Source of the DNA: Vitellaria paradoxa
Lineage: Eukaryota > Streptophyta > Magnoliopsida > Ericales > Sapotaceae
Length of the DNA stretch: 64,000 nucleotides
Direction: 5' to 3'
NCBI GenBank assembly: GCA_019916065.1
Contig: CM034237.1
Location: 23,581,752 to 23,645,751 of the forward strand
Shown here piece by piece: positions 11,101 through 23,000 of this stretch (its first letter is position 1; the number at the start of each line of letters is the position of its first letter). The notes beneath the pieces were generated by a model that was not told the origin of the DNA, did no database searches, and saw only the letters and a program-made list of their open reading frames with translations. Both the position numbers and the translations under genes were made by a program.

Positions 11101-12590
11101 GTTCAATCAGCTGCAGGGATCTTTGTGACATGGTCGGACAGTCGTTTTGGTGATGATGATGCATTGAGCTCCTCGACTCTTTGCTTGAGTCCTATAATAC
11201 ATTGTAGGCTAAGCGGGGTTCGACTGAATGCCCCTCGACGGTCAAGTTAGAACTTATAAAGAAAGAGGGAAAGGTCAGATGTAATTTTGACATAGTTTTA
11301 GTAATTCAAAGAGTGCTTACCTCCCTTCTTCGTTCTTATATTTATAGTTTTTTGGGCACGTGTGGTCCTTCCATATAAGACGGTCTTAGCCACCATTTAG
11401 GTATCATGAGTGGTGGGGCAGGCCAAATCAAAGCCGTAATGAGTAGTGGCGCAATTGTACGTTTGTACCTTTATCAAATATGATAAAAAAATTGTAGCTC
11501 AGATGGTTGCCATGCGCCCCTCCCTTAGATGTACACGTGTTCGAGCACCCCCTCTAATTACCCCCCACCTCTTATTCTTATGGTATGCTCGGAACACGAA
11601 TGAGAAATTGAAGTAGTTCTTTTAGTAGGTTTAGGTTTGCTCAAACCGAATGTGCTCTAATTAGAGTATCATATATGCTCAATGATGTATGTAGGCGCAT
11701 CAGTACAAATTACCTATACTATTGGACATGACCATTGAGCATGTTAGTGGGCCATTAATAGGCCAGTCCAATTGCCATTAACATCCGTACCAACCCTAGG
11801 CATGCATCGTGTAGGGCACGCCAAAGGTCTCCTCACTATAAATGGCCCGTGCTAATCTTTTCCATTCTAATTCTTTGCATTTTCTCTCTATAAATACCTG
11901 CCTTCTACAATTGCTTAGAGTTTTTGCGCCTTAAAATCTAAAGAGTTTTCAGAGAACCTTCTGTCCTAAACTCTTTTTTGCATCTATTTGTTCGAGTTCA
12001 CGTCATTTTTGACTGGGTTTTTCCTTGCCCATAGCAGTTAGGTGAGTGCAAAATCAACTTTCTTCTCATCTTTTTAATTCTTTTTTTTTTTAAGGATGGG
12101 AAGTTCTTAACCACTCTTAGGAAACCAGAGGGTATGGGTTGGAATGGACCCGATGGCCGCTAATGGCCATAGAAGAGTGTGGAGTGAATCTCCCACTTTA
12201 GCCCCTAATTTGGATCTTCTTGTCTTTAGTTGGGATCTGCCATGGGCAATTAGCCCCAAATGAGTATAGGATTTTGGTTGAGGTCATAGAACTTAACAAG
12301 ATAATGAGGGTTAGTTTGGGTGCCTAGGAGGTACTCAATTGCTATGCTGTCTCCCCATCTAAGAATGGCTGATACTATCTGAAGTGCTGAGCAAAGGATA
12401 ACCTCGTACATGCTCTTCCTGACTTGAGCAAGAACCTACTAGATGACCACATCATAATCGGCGAGGATTGGCAGTAGTTACCAAGGGAAAAAAGGCACTT
12501 GGGTGTCTTGAACTTCATGGGAGGCATAGGCAGTTATTTTTCCCTATTCTAGTATATTTTCTTTGTTTCTCTTCGGATCAGATACTAGCT
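11100..12590 (+). other. Decayed LTR- or retroelement-like promoter region
   Basis: Two TATA-like boxes (TATAAATG at 11837 and TATAAATA at 11889) precede a pyrimidine-rich leader. Downstream (about 12240-12480) the plus strand has short readable pieces such as NEYRILVEVIELNK and HALPDLSKNLLDDHIII. They recall the gag-like or plant-mobile-domain ORFs of gypsy-type repeats but are broken by stops. Boundaries and family are not established. Confidence 0.3.
11491..11556 (+). other. tRNA-like segment with box A and box B
   Basis: TAGCTCAGATGG (11495-11506) matches the RNA polymerase III box A, and GTTCGAGCACC (11539-11549) matches box B with one or two changes, at the spacing found in tRNA genes. 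A full cloverleaf with paired acceptor arms is not evident, so this looks like a tRNA-derived SINE head or a decayed tRNA rather than a working tRNA. Confidence 0.4.
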
Positions 12591-12596
12591 AGTGCT

Positions 12597-12883
12597 TGCT
12601 CTAATCCAATGTTAATTAATATCAGCTCAACCCTAAGTGCAAGGTATTAGTTGAAGCACAATAACTAGTGAATACTGGATCATGTCCACAAAGAGTCTCA
12701 AGCAAAAATCAATGAACAAATTGTTTGGAAAATCTTAAACAGAAATTAATTTCACAATGAATGATAGAATTTATGTTGGAATTGGAAGGGTGATTGGTTT
12801 TTGGTTGAGATTGAAACAAATTTATAAAAGTCTTAGATCCAAAACAAGTTTTATAGTGCGTTATATGAAATTTTAATGATTTA
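12597..12883 (-). repeat. Distal fragment of the Athila-like 3' LTR
   Basis: On the minus strand it reads through a GACTCTTTGTGGACATGATC-like block and TTGCACTTAGGG, the common end structure of Athila/Tat-type LTRs. It is contiguous with 43828 once the insertion is removed. The outer edge could be the TG at 12593, 12597 or 12610; no second LTR is available to decide. Confidence 0.5.
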
Positions 12884-13579
12884 TGTAAGTGTAATTTAGA
12901 TTAGCTTTTGTGTTGGCAATATCCGAGACAGCACTTTGCGTGTAATAGTTCATTCTAGATTTTGTAGAATGTCACAAGTCAGGTTTTTAGATGCTTAGGC
13001 ATATGCCAAATAGTGTTTAAGCATCCTTATTGATGGTTGAGAAGAGCATTGAAGTGGGAAGAGAAGTGGTTACTGGTTCGACAAGCTTTTGATCATCCCA
13101 TTTGGACCCAAATTGTCATTATCCAAAATATTGAGAAGTCTCAAAAGCAGTTTCTGAGGAGTTTATGCCCATGAGATGCCTGTGACATCCGAAAAATTTT
13201 GTCCAATATACAAGAGGGTCTTGTGAGCAGTTCATGTGCAGTCTGTGCCCACGAACTACCTGTGACAACGTCCAGATTTTTAAGATCTGTCCAAATGACT
13301 TTTTTAACCCTCTCTTTTGGTATAAAAAGAATTTTTCTCTTCTAAACCCTAACCCTTTTGGAGAGAACGTTACACTCACTAAGCTTATTTGAGAAAGAAA
13401 CCAAAAGGGAATGATGGGATGCTTAACTTGCTTGATTTTTGACATCACCAACTATCTTTGGTAAAGATTCATCATCAACTAGCTTAGATCTATGGATGTG
13501 CATCAGATCAGGTGAGCTTCTTCAAATTTCTGAAGGTCTTCTTCTTCACGGGCTGAGGTGTATTACGGGATGTCTAGCA
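12884..13579 (+). repeat. Left LTR of the SIRE-like array, 3' end deleted
   Basis: Begins TGTAAGTGTAATTTAG and matches the first 695 bp of the central LTR at roughly 96 % by eye. It stops at ...TGTCTAGCA, where it joins pol sequence; the last ~270 bp, the PBS and gag are missing. A TATA box (TATAAAAAG) lies at 13321. Confidence 0.9.
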
Positions 13580-15221
13580 TCAAGAGTGAAATTGAATCAT
13601 CCATTAACACAAGTCATTGCTGAGGTAACAGCCCCTATGAAAACTAGGAGGCAAGTTCAAAATGAGGTAACTTACTTGTGTTATACATCATGTATTGAGC
13701 CTAAAAATGTTAAAGAGGCTCTTCTTGACTCTCATTGGATTAATGCCATGCATGAAGAATTGAACAATTTTCTAGAAATAAAGTTTGGGAACTTGTGCCT
13801 AGACCTAGTGATGTTAATGTTATAGGGACCAAATGGATTTTCAAAAACAAAACCGATGAATTTGGCACTATTGTAAGAAACAAAGTAGACTAGTCGCACA
13901 AGGGTACACTCAAGTTGAAGGAGTAGATTTTAATGAGACTTTTGCACCCGTGGCTAGACTAGAATCAATTCGGATTTTGTTGGCCATTTCTTGCTACTTA
14001 GGATTCAACCTTTTTCAAATGGATGTAAAAAGTGCATTTTTGAATGGTTTTATACAAGAAGAAGTTTTTGTTGAGCAACCAAAAGGCTTCATTGATCATA
14101 AACATCCCAATCATGTGTTTCATTTAAATAAGGCATTGTATGGTTTAAAATAAGCTCCAAGAGCTTGGTATGAAAGACTTACCAAATTTTTGGTAGAGTC
14201 AAAATTTTCAAGGGGAAGTGCAGACAAAACATTGTTCATCCATAGAAATTCTAAGGAAATTACCATTGCACAAATCTATGTGGATGACATTATTTTTGGC
14301 TCAACTTCAGAAAAACATGCCTTAAAGTTTGCTGAACTCATGAAAAGTCAATTTGAAATGAGTATGGTTGGTGAGCTAAATTTTTTCTTGCGGTTGGAAA
14401 TTAAACAATTGAAAAATGGCATTTTCATATCTCAATCCAAGTATGCAAGAAATTTGGTTCAAAAGTTTGGACTTTCTACAACTAAGCATGCTAGGACTCC
14501 CATGGGCACAACTACCAAACTGAATAAGGATGAATCTGGGAAGTGTATTGATCAAACTTTATACCGTAGCATGATTGGTAGCCTACTATACTTGACTGCT
14601 AGTCGTCCAGACCTTGCATTTAGTGTAGGCATTTGTGTTAGGTATCAATCTTGTCCCAAAGAATCTCATTTGACAGTTGTCAAACGCATCATTCGTTATG
14701 TAAATGGGACTCCAGATTATGGCATTTGGTTTTCTAAGGGTTCTTCTTCAGAAATCACCTGTTATTCAGATGCAAATTGGGTAGGGTGTTGTGATGATAG
14801 AAAAAGCACTTTAGAAGGCTATTTTTACATTGGAGGGAACTTGGTGGCTTGGCATAGCAAGAAGCAGAACTCTATTTCACTTTCAATAACCGAAGCTGAG
14901 TACATTGCAACAGGGAGCTGTTGTGCTCAGGTTTTGTGGATGAAGCAGATGCTTTTAGATTATGGAATCAATCAAGGTACTATGTCCTTGTTTTGTGATA
15001 ACTTGAGTGCTATCAATATTTCCAAAAATCCCGTTCAACACTCTCACACAAAACACATTGACATAAGGCATCATTTCATAAGAGATCTTGTTGAGAGACA
15101 ATTGTTGAGTTTAGAACACATTTCCACTGACCAACAACTTGCTGATATGTTTACAGAGCCATTGGAAGCTTCAAGATTTGAATATCTTCGTTCATCTCTT
15201 GGAGTGATACTTCTTGAATAG
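13580..15221 (+). pseudogene. Left-unit pol remnant (RT and RNase H)
   Basis: Starts abruptly in the linker before RT (SRVKLNHPLTQVIAEVTAP). Frameshifts lie near 13765 and near 13881, where one base is missing compared with the right unit. RT then continues with MARLESIRILLAISCYL and MDVKSAFLNG, a TAA at 14151-14153 where copia elements have a glutamine codon, the catalytic YVDD (14277-14288), and RNase H with CYSDANWVGC through ADMFTEPLEASRFEYL to the stop at 15219. From 14154 to 15221 the frame is fully open (about 355 codons). Gag, protease and integrase are deleted. The frameshift near 13765 and the TAA are shared with the right unit, so they predate the duplication. Confidence 0.85.
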
Positions 15222-17116
15222 TTTTATCTCAAGTCCTAGAATAAATGATCTTACACTTATTGCTATGAATTTAAATTGAAAGTAAGATCATATTATGTCC
15301 CTTAAGTGTTTGAAATATTCAAAAAAGAATTTGTTTGAACTTGATATTTGCTTACACTTTCAATTTTTAGCCAATTGTCTTATTTTTGTAGATTTCTTTT
15401 TTAATCTCATGGTGTGTGGAGATTGTGTTGAAAATGTTGATTATTGAAATCACATTTGTGTTTTACTTTTAACTTGGCTGATGTCGAACACATGGTCGAA
15501 TGAGATGGAAACTTTCTTGAATTCCTAGTATGATGTTTACTTTGGATTGACCCATAGTTGATTAGCCCACAATTCTCTCTATTCCAAGTTACAAAAGTTG
15601 AGAATATTAAAGTTGTTGAGTATCCCAATTAAAGTGATGAAAAGTGTTACCACTTTGTTCTCTAACGTTCTTCAAGAAGGATGTTGAAGGTGGGAAAAAA
15701 AAAAGGAGAAAAGTGTGTGAAAACCTTCATCACATTACACTTATTGAATTAAATTTTGTTTTGGAGAGATAAAGATGTTTGAATTTAAATTGCAATATCA
15801 AATTTCATCTCTCACAATTTGAGAAAGCTACTGTGTTACTATTGTTGGGCAATTGATTGGTTTGACTTCCAAATAGACATCTTCTAGAGAATTTGAATGT
15901 GGTTCTACAGCTAGTATCATGTCTCGAGATGTTGATCTAGTTAATTGAAAAACATTTGTGTGGAATTAAAGTCTTATTTGAAATATTTCTCTGCCCATTA
16001 TTTGTATTTTTAAAAGATTTTTACAAGGATTTGGACATTGAGTTAATTTTTTATTGTGTAAGTCAATATCTTGTTTTTATGAATTCTAAAAATTTAGTAT
16101 TTTGATTCTTAATTGAAACTGCGTGTTCAAACAATTGATTTTATTCATAGCTCTAATTGTTTGTATCAATCCTTCTATGTTGAGATAAATCTATATAAGA
16201 AAGTATATTCATTAATAGTGGTTTTTGTTGACAAGGTTTTAGCATAAATTTGCTACTTCATGAAATCTGGTTCTGTTGATCCTTGTGGGCACGAAATGCT
16301 CCTGAGGTAGATGTTTGGTTTGAAAAAAAATTTTCTTGATGGGCTCTGTGAAAAAGATACCTTGTCCTTATTTGTCTTTTAATTAATTCAGTCTGGCAGG
16401 TCAATTTTGTCCTTTTTATCTCTTTGTATGTCCTACTAATTTCTTTTTGCCGCAAAGTAAGGAGTGGAATGACTAACTTGGAAAATTTTTTGAATTGCTG
16501 AGTGCATTGTACAGATTCGGTACAGAAGAGGGTTGATGTACTGATGTCATTTCCACATGTTGATATTTAATTGGCTTGAATCTTTTTCCAATTGATTTGT
16601 TTCTGCCTATTTGGATGTGGGTCATACCTGTGTGTATGTTAATTAACTGACACGTGTCCACTTTTGTCTTTTCTTTCTTTACTTTTTTGGTGGTTTCATA
16701 TTTTGGGTGCTTATCTCAAACACGGGTTTCAAAATTTCAGCTGAAGCATTAAATTTCTTTTCACCTTTCCCACCAACGGCTGCCATCTCTCTCTCTAACT
16801 GATTACATCTTTTCACTCATACAATCCTCTTCATCTTCTTCGAAGCACCATAAAACCCTAATCCTCTGGAAATTTTCTTCATGCCTCAATCTCGAATATC
16901 CCTTCTTGAAAGACTCCTTGAAATCATTTTTGACTCTTCATCTCCACTCTTTCTGGGCGCGTGTGTCCTTGGATTGTGTATATACCTATATCAGATTACA
17001 TCCATACCCTCTCTCGTGCCTCATCAGAAACCCTTGCCCTTTGGACTTCATTTCTTCATTCTTCTCCATTTCACATACCTTCATCCACACTTAGAACCCT
17101 GTTCCAGTCAACAACA
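15222..17116 (+). other. Left-unit region between pol and the 3' ORF
   Basis: About 1.9 kb with no recognisable coding sequence; it is collinear with 25274-30203 of the right unit once the small CACTA is removed, so it is ordinary element sequence. The last 250 bp are pyrimidine-rich and include an overlapping hydrophobic frame (16881 onward, FLGACVLGLCIYLYQI) that also exists in the right unit. Confidence 0.65.
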
Positions 17117-18552
17117 ATGGCAAAGATCAGACTACCCAAGGGCTACCGTCGATCGGGACTAAAATCGACCAAAATCCCTCTTAAATCAGCCATGCAAAAG
17201 AAGAAGGGTTTTTCCACCTGTGGTGGGTCGTCGGACACTCCCAGAACCAAGGCAGCATTTGTCAATGAAGGACCTTCATCGAAGCCCTCCTCTGCATCTC
17301 CGGTAAGGTGTGACTCTAACTCTTCATCTTCCGAGTCTGAAACCTTTATTTTTGGTGGCTAGAGCCTATTTGAGTCAGTTTTCTCTCATCGACCGGTTCT
17401 CCTTGAACGACCGGTTGATTTCTCCCAACTTATTGGGAATTTTGTCTTCATCAAAGAGATCTTTTATAGCTAGGGCTAGGTAGGAGTCTGTACTGAGTAT
17501 GGGCAAGCATCAGAAAACATTGTGCGTGAGTTCTACACTAACATGCATAATTTTTCACATGGTTTTGAGTCCTTTGACACCAAAGTCAGAGGGATGTTTT
17601 TCACTTTCTCTGTAGACTCTCTTGCCACGTACTTTCACATTCCCCGTGTTTCTGATGCACAATATCCAAACCTAGATTGGATGTCTTTTCCCCCTCCATC
17701 TGAAATGGCTAACCAATGAGAGATGCACCACAACCTTGGTTCCCCGGCATGAGTTTCAAACACAGTGAGTTTACTGTTCCATTCAAAATTTTGAATCTGA
17801 TTGTTGATTCTGTCATCTTTCCTGCACATCACTACTCTGACATTTCTGAGAAAATGGTCAAATTCCTCTACTGTCTCACCGATGACATTCCTATAGATCT
17901 TCCCTCCATTTTGTTCCAAAACATCTGTAATGCCTTCAAGCAGAAGGGTACTCGAGTTGGACTGCCTTATGGTGTTTTTATCACCAATCTTCTCAAGTCC
18001 CAGTTTAACATAGTCCGTCGAGTTGATAAGTTAGCCCTTACCCAAGAAAAACCCATTAATCGGGTAACCATCTCTTGTACAATCACTCAGAAGAAACCCA
18101 CTGTGTCCTCTTCTGATCCGCAGTCATCTAGTCATTCTATGGGTCAGTGCTCTCCTCCATCGATCCCTACTGATCTTCCTTTTAGAAACTCTCCATCTGA
18201 TCCTAACTTTGTGATTGTATTTGCTCTTAATGCCTTGACCAATTGACTCACTCATTTCGAACGAACTCTGTCTGATCGTCTCTCCCATCTTGAGCAAGTT
18301 GTTTTATCAGAGAATGAAGGTACTTGTACCTCTATGTTACGTGATCTGAATGCTGTCAACAGTGCTGCCACTTATTGCAAGACACAGATGGACTTCTTTG
18401 TCACCTCCCTTGGCGAAATTGCTACATTTGCTCGCACATCCCTGACCTCTCTGGGTGACAAAGTTACTGCCCTTGAGACTGAAGTTGGAGATCTTGTTGG
18501 TGCCTTCAATGAAATCAAAGCCTACTCCCGTCATGGCCGCAATAGACCTTGA
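17117..18552 (+). pseudogene. Left-unit 3' ORF (Transposase_32-like domain), broken
   Basis: Starts MAKIRLPKGYRRSG with a basic, serine-rich N-terminus. A TAG at 17360-17362 replaces the CAG seen in the right unit. Downstream the blocks NIVREFYTNMHNF, KVRGMFFTFSVDSLATYFHI and, after a frameshift near 17715, VGLPYGVFITNLL follow. These recall the plant-specific Transposase_32 (putative plant transposon protein) domain. A C-terminal helical part (VTALETEVGDLVGAFNEIK) ends at the stop 18550. The position after pol is where SIRE elements carry an env-like gene, but no signal peptide or fusion peptide is evident; the role is unknown. Confidence 0.65.
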
Positions 18553-18964
18553 TTCTCTCTGTTTAAGTTTTTTTTTACTCTTTTGCATCTCTGTTACTGT
18601 TTTCTTTTCATCTTTTGTACTTTATACTGTCTATTTTGGGTATTTTTGGATTTTTTTTGGATCTTGCCTCACAGTTCTTTCTTTACTTGTTATTTGTCAA
18701 ATCCAGACAAAAATGGGGAGACATTTGGGATTAAGGAAGAGTGATCATGTTTAAGGGGTGAGAAATTTGAATGTATGATTTAGGGGGAGTTGAATTGATT
18801 TTTGAAGTTAACTTGAAATTGATTCTCTGTGGCTACTGCTGCTATGCTTTCTGCTCCTGAATTGTATCTCAGGTTTACTGTGGTTGCCGCTTAGGCCTAG
18901 AACTTGTGACATACTTTAATTGGATGTAAATTGGGGACTTGGGGTGTTTTGTGTTGGAATTGCC
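18553..18964 (+). other. Left-unit 3' untranslated region
   Basis: T-rich, then G-rich segments, including an AAAAATGGGGAGA near 18708 that resembles a second polypurine tract (cleaner in the right unit at about 42793). No gene. Confidence 0.6.
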
Positions 18965-18976
18965 AAAGGGGGAGAT
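18965..18976 (+). promoter_or_regulatory. Polypurine tract of the left unit
   Basis: AAAGGGGGAGAT directly before the central LTR; the same sequence precedes the right LTR at 43049-43060. Confidence 0.85.
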
Positions 18977-19941
18977 TGTAAGTGTAATTTAGATTAGATT
19001 TTGTGTTGGTAATATCTGAGACAGCACTTTGCGTGTAATAGTTCATTCTAGATTTTGTAGAATGTCATAAGTCAGGTTTTTAGATGCTTAGGCATATGCC
19101 AAAAGTGTTTAAGCATCCTTATTGATGGTTGAGAAGAGCATTGAAGTGGGAAGAGAAGTGGTTACTGGTTCGATAAGCTTTTGATCATCCCATTTGGACC
19201 CAAATTGTCACTGTCCAAAATATTGAGAAGTCTCATAAGCAGGTTCTGAGGAGTTTATGCCCACGAGATGCCTGTGACATCTGGAAAATTCTGTCCAGTA
19301 TGCAAGAGGGTCTTGTGAGCAGTTCATGTGCAGTCTGTGCCCATGAATTGCCTGTGACGACGTCCATATTTTTAAGATCTTTCCAAATGACTTTTTTAAC
19401 CCTCTCTTTTGGTATAAAAAGAATTTTTCTCTTCTAAACCCTAACCCTTTTGGACAGAACGTCACACTCACTAAGCTTATTTAAGAAAGAAACCAAAAGG
19501 GAATGATGTGATGCTTAACTTGCTTGATTCTTGACATCACCAACTATCTTTGGTAAAGATTCATCATCAACTAGCTCAGATCTATGGATGTGCATCAGAT
19601 CAGGTGAGTTTCTTCAAGTTTTTGAAGGTCTTCTTTTTCACAGGCTGAGGTGTATTGCGGAATGTCTAGCAAACAAGGTTAGAATGGGTTCTTAGGCAAG
19701 TAGATAACGAGTAGTTGGTTGGGAAAACTTGTAATCCATGTCTATGTACCTTGTAACCTCTGATTTTATAGTGAAGAAGGTAGTCTGATCTGCTTAAGGA
19801 TCCGGGGTTGTTTTCTCCTTAGTGTTCTAAGGGATTTTTTACCCTAGTCAACAAATCCTTGTGTCTCTTTGGTTTATCTTATTGTTTCCAGCTATGAATG
19901 TTTTGATTTGGGATACTATTGTGTGAGATTTGTGACTTTCA
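18977..19941 (+). repeat. Central LTR of the SIRE-like array (965 bp, complete)
   Basis: TG at 18977 and CA at 19941. It is preceded by a polypurine tract and followed by a primer-binding site, so it serves as 3' LTR of the left unit and 5' LTR of the right unit. A TATA box (TATAAAAA) lies at 19413-19420, with TGACG/ACGTC-type motifs about 65 bp upstream. Confidence 0.92.
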
Positions 19942-19943
19942 AG

Positions 19944-19956
19944 TGGTATCAGAGGC
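19944..19956 (+). promoter_or_regulatory. Primer-binding site (tRNA-iMet type)
   Basis: TGGTATCAGAGGC two bases after the central LTR; this is the usual copia primer site complementary to the initiator methionine tRNA. Confidence 0.9.
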
Positions 19957-20017
19957 TTAGGTGCTCTCTGTTTTTGTATCTAGACTTTCTATCTGAGGGT
20001 TGGTCCATATAGTATCC

Positions 20018-23000
20018 ATGGATAGCCAAAGAGAGGGACAATCAACTGTTAAACCTCCGTTTCTTGATGGGACTAACTATCACTATTGGAAGGCAAGGAT
20101 GAGAGCCTTTCTCAAATCTATTGATGAACGGGTTTGGGATTCCGTTGTTGATGGATGGAGACCACCTACTGTGAGTGAGACTGACCACACATTGAAAGCT
20201 AAAAGAGATTGGTCACCTACTGAGTGGATTAGTAAAGCGTTGAAGTAATTTTTTGCAGTGTTTCTCAGGAAGAGTTCAGAAGAATTTCTAACTGTGAAGT
20301 TGTAAAAGAAGCTTGGGATATTCTTCAAGTGACCTATGAAGGAACTACAGCAGTAAAAATAGCCAAGTTATAGAGACTCACTACTGCATTTGAGGTAATT
20401 CGTATGGTAGAAAATGAAACATTTGATCAGTTTTACATCAAGCTCAGTGATATTGTAAATTCCTCAGCAAATCTTGGTGAAACTTATCGGCAATCAAAAA
20501 TTGTTCGCAAGATTTTAAGGTCATTACTTGATAAGTTTCAGCCAAAGGTTACTGCTATTGAGGAAAGTAAAGATGTAGATCAAATGAAGGTTGAAGAGTT
20601 AGTTAGTTCTCTGCAAACTTATGAAGTTAATGTGAATCAAGACAAGAGAAACAAAGGAATTGCCTTAAGTTCAATCTATGAAGAAGAGAAAAAACAAATA
20701 GACACCTCAAAAGTGAGTGCTGATGATATTGCTTTGCTTATCAAGAAGTTCAAAAGTTTCTCTAAGAAGCCTTCTCAATACAAGTTAAAGTTCTCTAAAG
20801 GAAAGAAAAAGACTGGTGAAGAAATTAAAACCGAGAAAAAACAAGAGAAATCCGGTGAGAAACGATGCTTTGAATGTAAAGAGTATGGACATTTTGCTAA
20901 TGAATGTGCAAATCGGACGAAGAGAAGAAACAAGAAAGTTTTTAATGCTTCTTGGGATAATGAAGATGATTCTAGGACTGACGAAGACCAAACTGATGAT
21001 GATACATCTTGTTCTGAGGATGACTCTCCAAATGTGCTCGCATTTATGGTGAAAACTTATGATTGCTCTTCAAAGAAAAATTCAGAAATCAGTGTTTCTC
21101 AGATAACTCTTGATGAAAGTGATGAGAGTGACACTTCTGATCCAGATTATGAGGAAGACATTCATGATAAGTTTGATGTGTTACAAGATAAATATAATGA
21201 GCTGTACCAACAATCACTGACTCTTACAAAGCAGAAGGCCAAAGCACTTTCCAAACTAAACAAAGTTGAATGTGAGAAAAAGAGTTTAAAAAATGAAGTT
21301 GAAAGTTGTAAGACTCATGTGGGTGAATTGGAGAAACTGATTGAGACATTGAAAAGAAATGAAGAAAATTTAACTTCTTTGAATGTGACATTGGAAAAAG
21401 AAGTTGAAGAATTGAATAAGAAATTTGCGAAGGTTTCTAGTTCTCTTAAGAAGTGGGATGCTGGAACCAAGAAGTTGGAAGACATTTTGGAAGCTCAAAG
21501 GTGTCCTAATGATAGAACTGAGATTGGATGTATAAAGCTGTCTTCGTTTTCTTCAAACCAAGGAAATGGCCCAATTAAATTTGTCCCAGCTACTGAGATA
21601 ATTGAGAACAAGTCTAGCAATTTTCACTTCACTTCAAGGGTTGCAAAAGCTGAATGTGAACAATCAAAAAGTAATTCAAGAGGAAGCCAAAGTTTTCAAC
21701 AGAAAGTGATATCAAGTGCAAGTAAGGTGAAAAATCACATTCGAGGTAATGGTTCTCCCAATCACTTTTCAGTTTTTGGAGGTAAAAATGTCATTAAATC
21801 TGGTTTCCATTCCTCAAATTCTACATATTCTAGGAAATTTGTTCCCATATGTCATCATTGTTGAATTAGAGGACACATAAGACCATTTTGTCACAAATTG
21901 CATGGATTGCCATTGGATTATGTTAAATCCAAAGTTAATCCTAACAAAGGTCTTAAAGGAAAAGAATTTTTGTCTAATAGGTTCAATGGTCTTCAATTTC
22001 ATGATGACAATGACTTCCGAGCTCCATTCAAACCAAAAAGGAATATTTCTAATGGAAGATTGTCTAAATCCAATACCAAGAACATTTCAAAAACTATTTT
22101 CAAAGGTAAAATGTCTTCAAAAAGAAAAGTTAGAAAAGCATGGATTAGATGTGATGAATTGAATTGCTTTCTTGCACACACGGCTTTTAGAGCTCAAAAC
22201 TCCAACATATGGTATTTGGATAGTGGATGCTCCAAGCACATGTGTGGTGTCAAGTCCATGTTTTCTTCTTTGGTTGATTGTGATGAAGGCTCAGTCACAT
22301 TTGGTGATGGTAGCAAATCCAAAATTCTTGGTATTGGATGCATTGATCATCCGGGTCTTCCTAGACTCAAGGATGTGTTGTATGTTGATGGTTTGAAAGC
22401 AAATTTGATTAGCATTAGTCAAATTTGTGATTCACACTACAATGTTATGTTTGCTAAAAATGAATGCTCAATTCTAGACAAGGATAATAATGTGGTGTTG
22501 AAGGGAGTTAGAACTTCAGATAATTGTTGTGGGCTTTTTACTAACAAAAAATTGACTTGCAATGTTGCACAGGATGACACTATAGATCTTTGGCACCAAA
22601 GGCTTGGACATGTGAACTATCGAGACCTTACAAGATTATCTAAATTAGCAAAAGTCAAGAAAGTTGTTTGTGGACCATGTCAGAAAGGGAAACAAACAAA
22701 GGTTATTCACAAAAAGACCAATAGAATAGCTACTTCTTCTCCCTTAGATCTTGTGCATGTTGACTTGATGGGTCCTATAAGGACTGAAAGTTTAGGTGGC
22801 AAAAAATACATTTTTGTGATGGTAGATGACTTTTCTAGATTCACTTGGGTGAATTTTTTAAAAGAAAAATCTGACAGTTTTCAAGCTTTTAAATCTTTGT
22901 GCAATAGACTTCAAAATGAGAAAGGTGTTAAGATTGGTAGGATCATTAGATTGAGAAGTGATCATGGAAAAGAATTTGAAAATTTTGAGTTTTCTGATTT

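Noticed and set aside
11491..11556. Functional tRNA gene
   Set aside because: Box A and box B are present but paired acceptor and anticodon arms are not convincing.
16881..17162. Hydrophobic frame before the left 3' ORF as a membrane protein
   Set aside because: It overlaps the MAKIRL start in another frame and both copies end in unrelated sequence; it is kept only as part of the leader description.
18977..19941. Central LTR as evidence for two independent SIRE-like insertions
   Set aside because: No target duplication flanks either unit separately, whereas ATTTA flanks the whole array.
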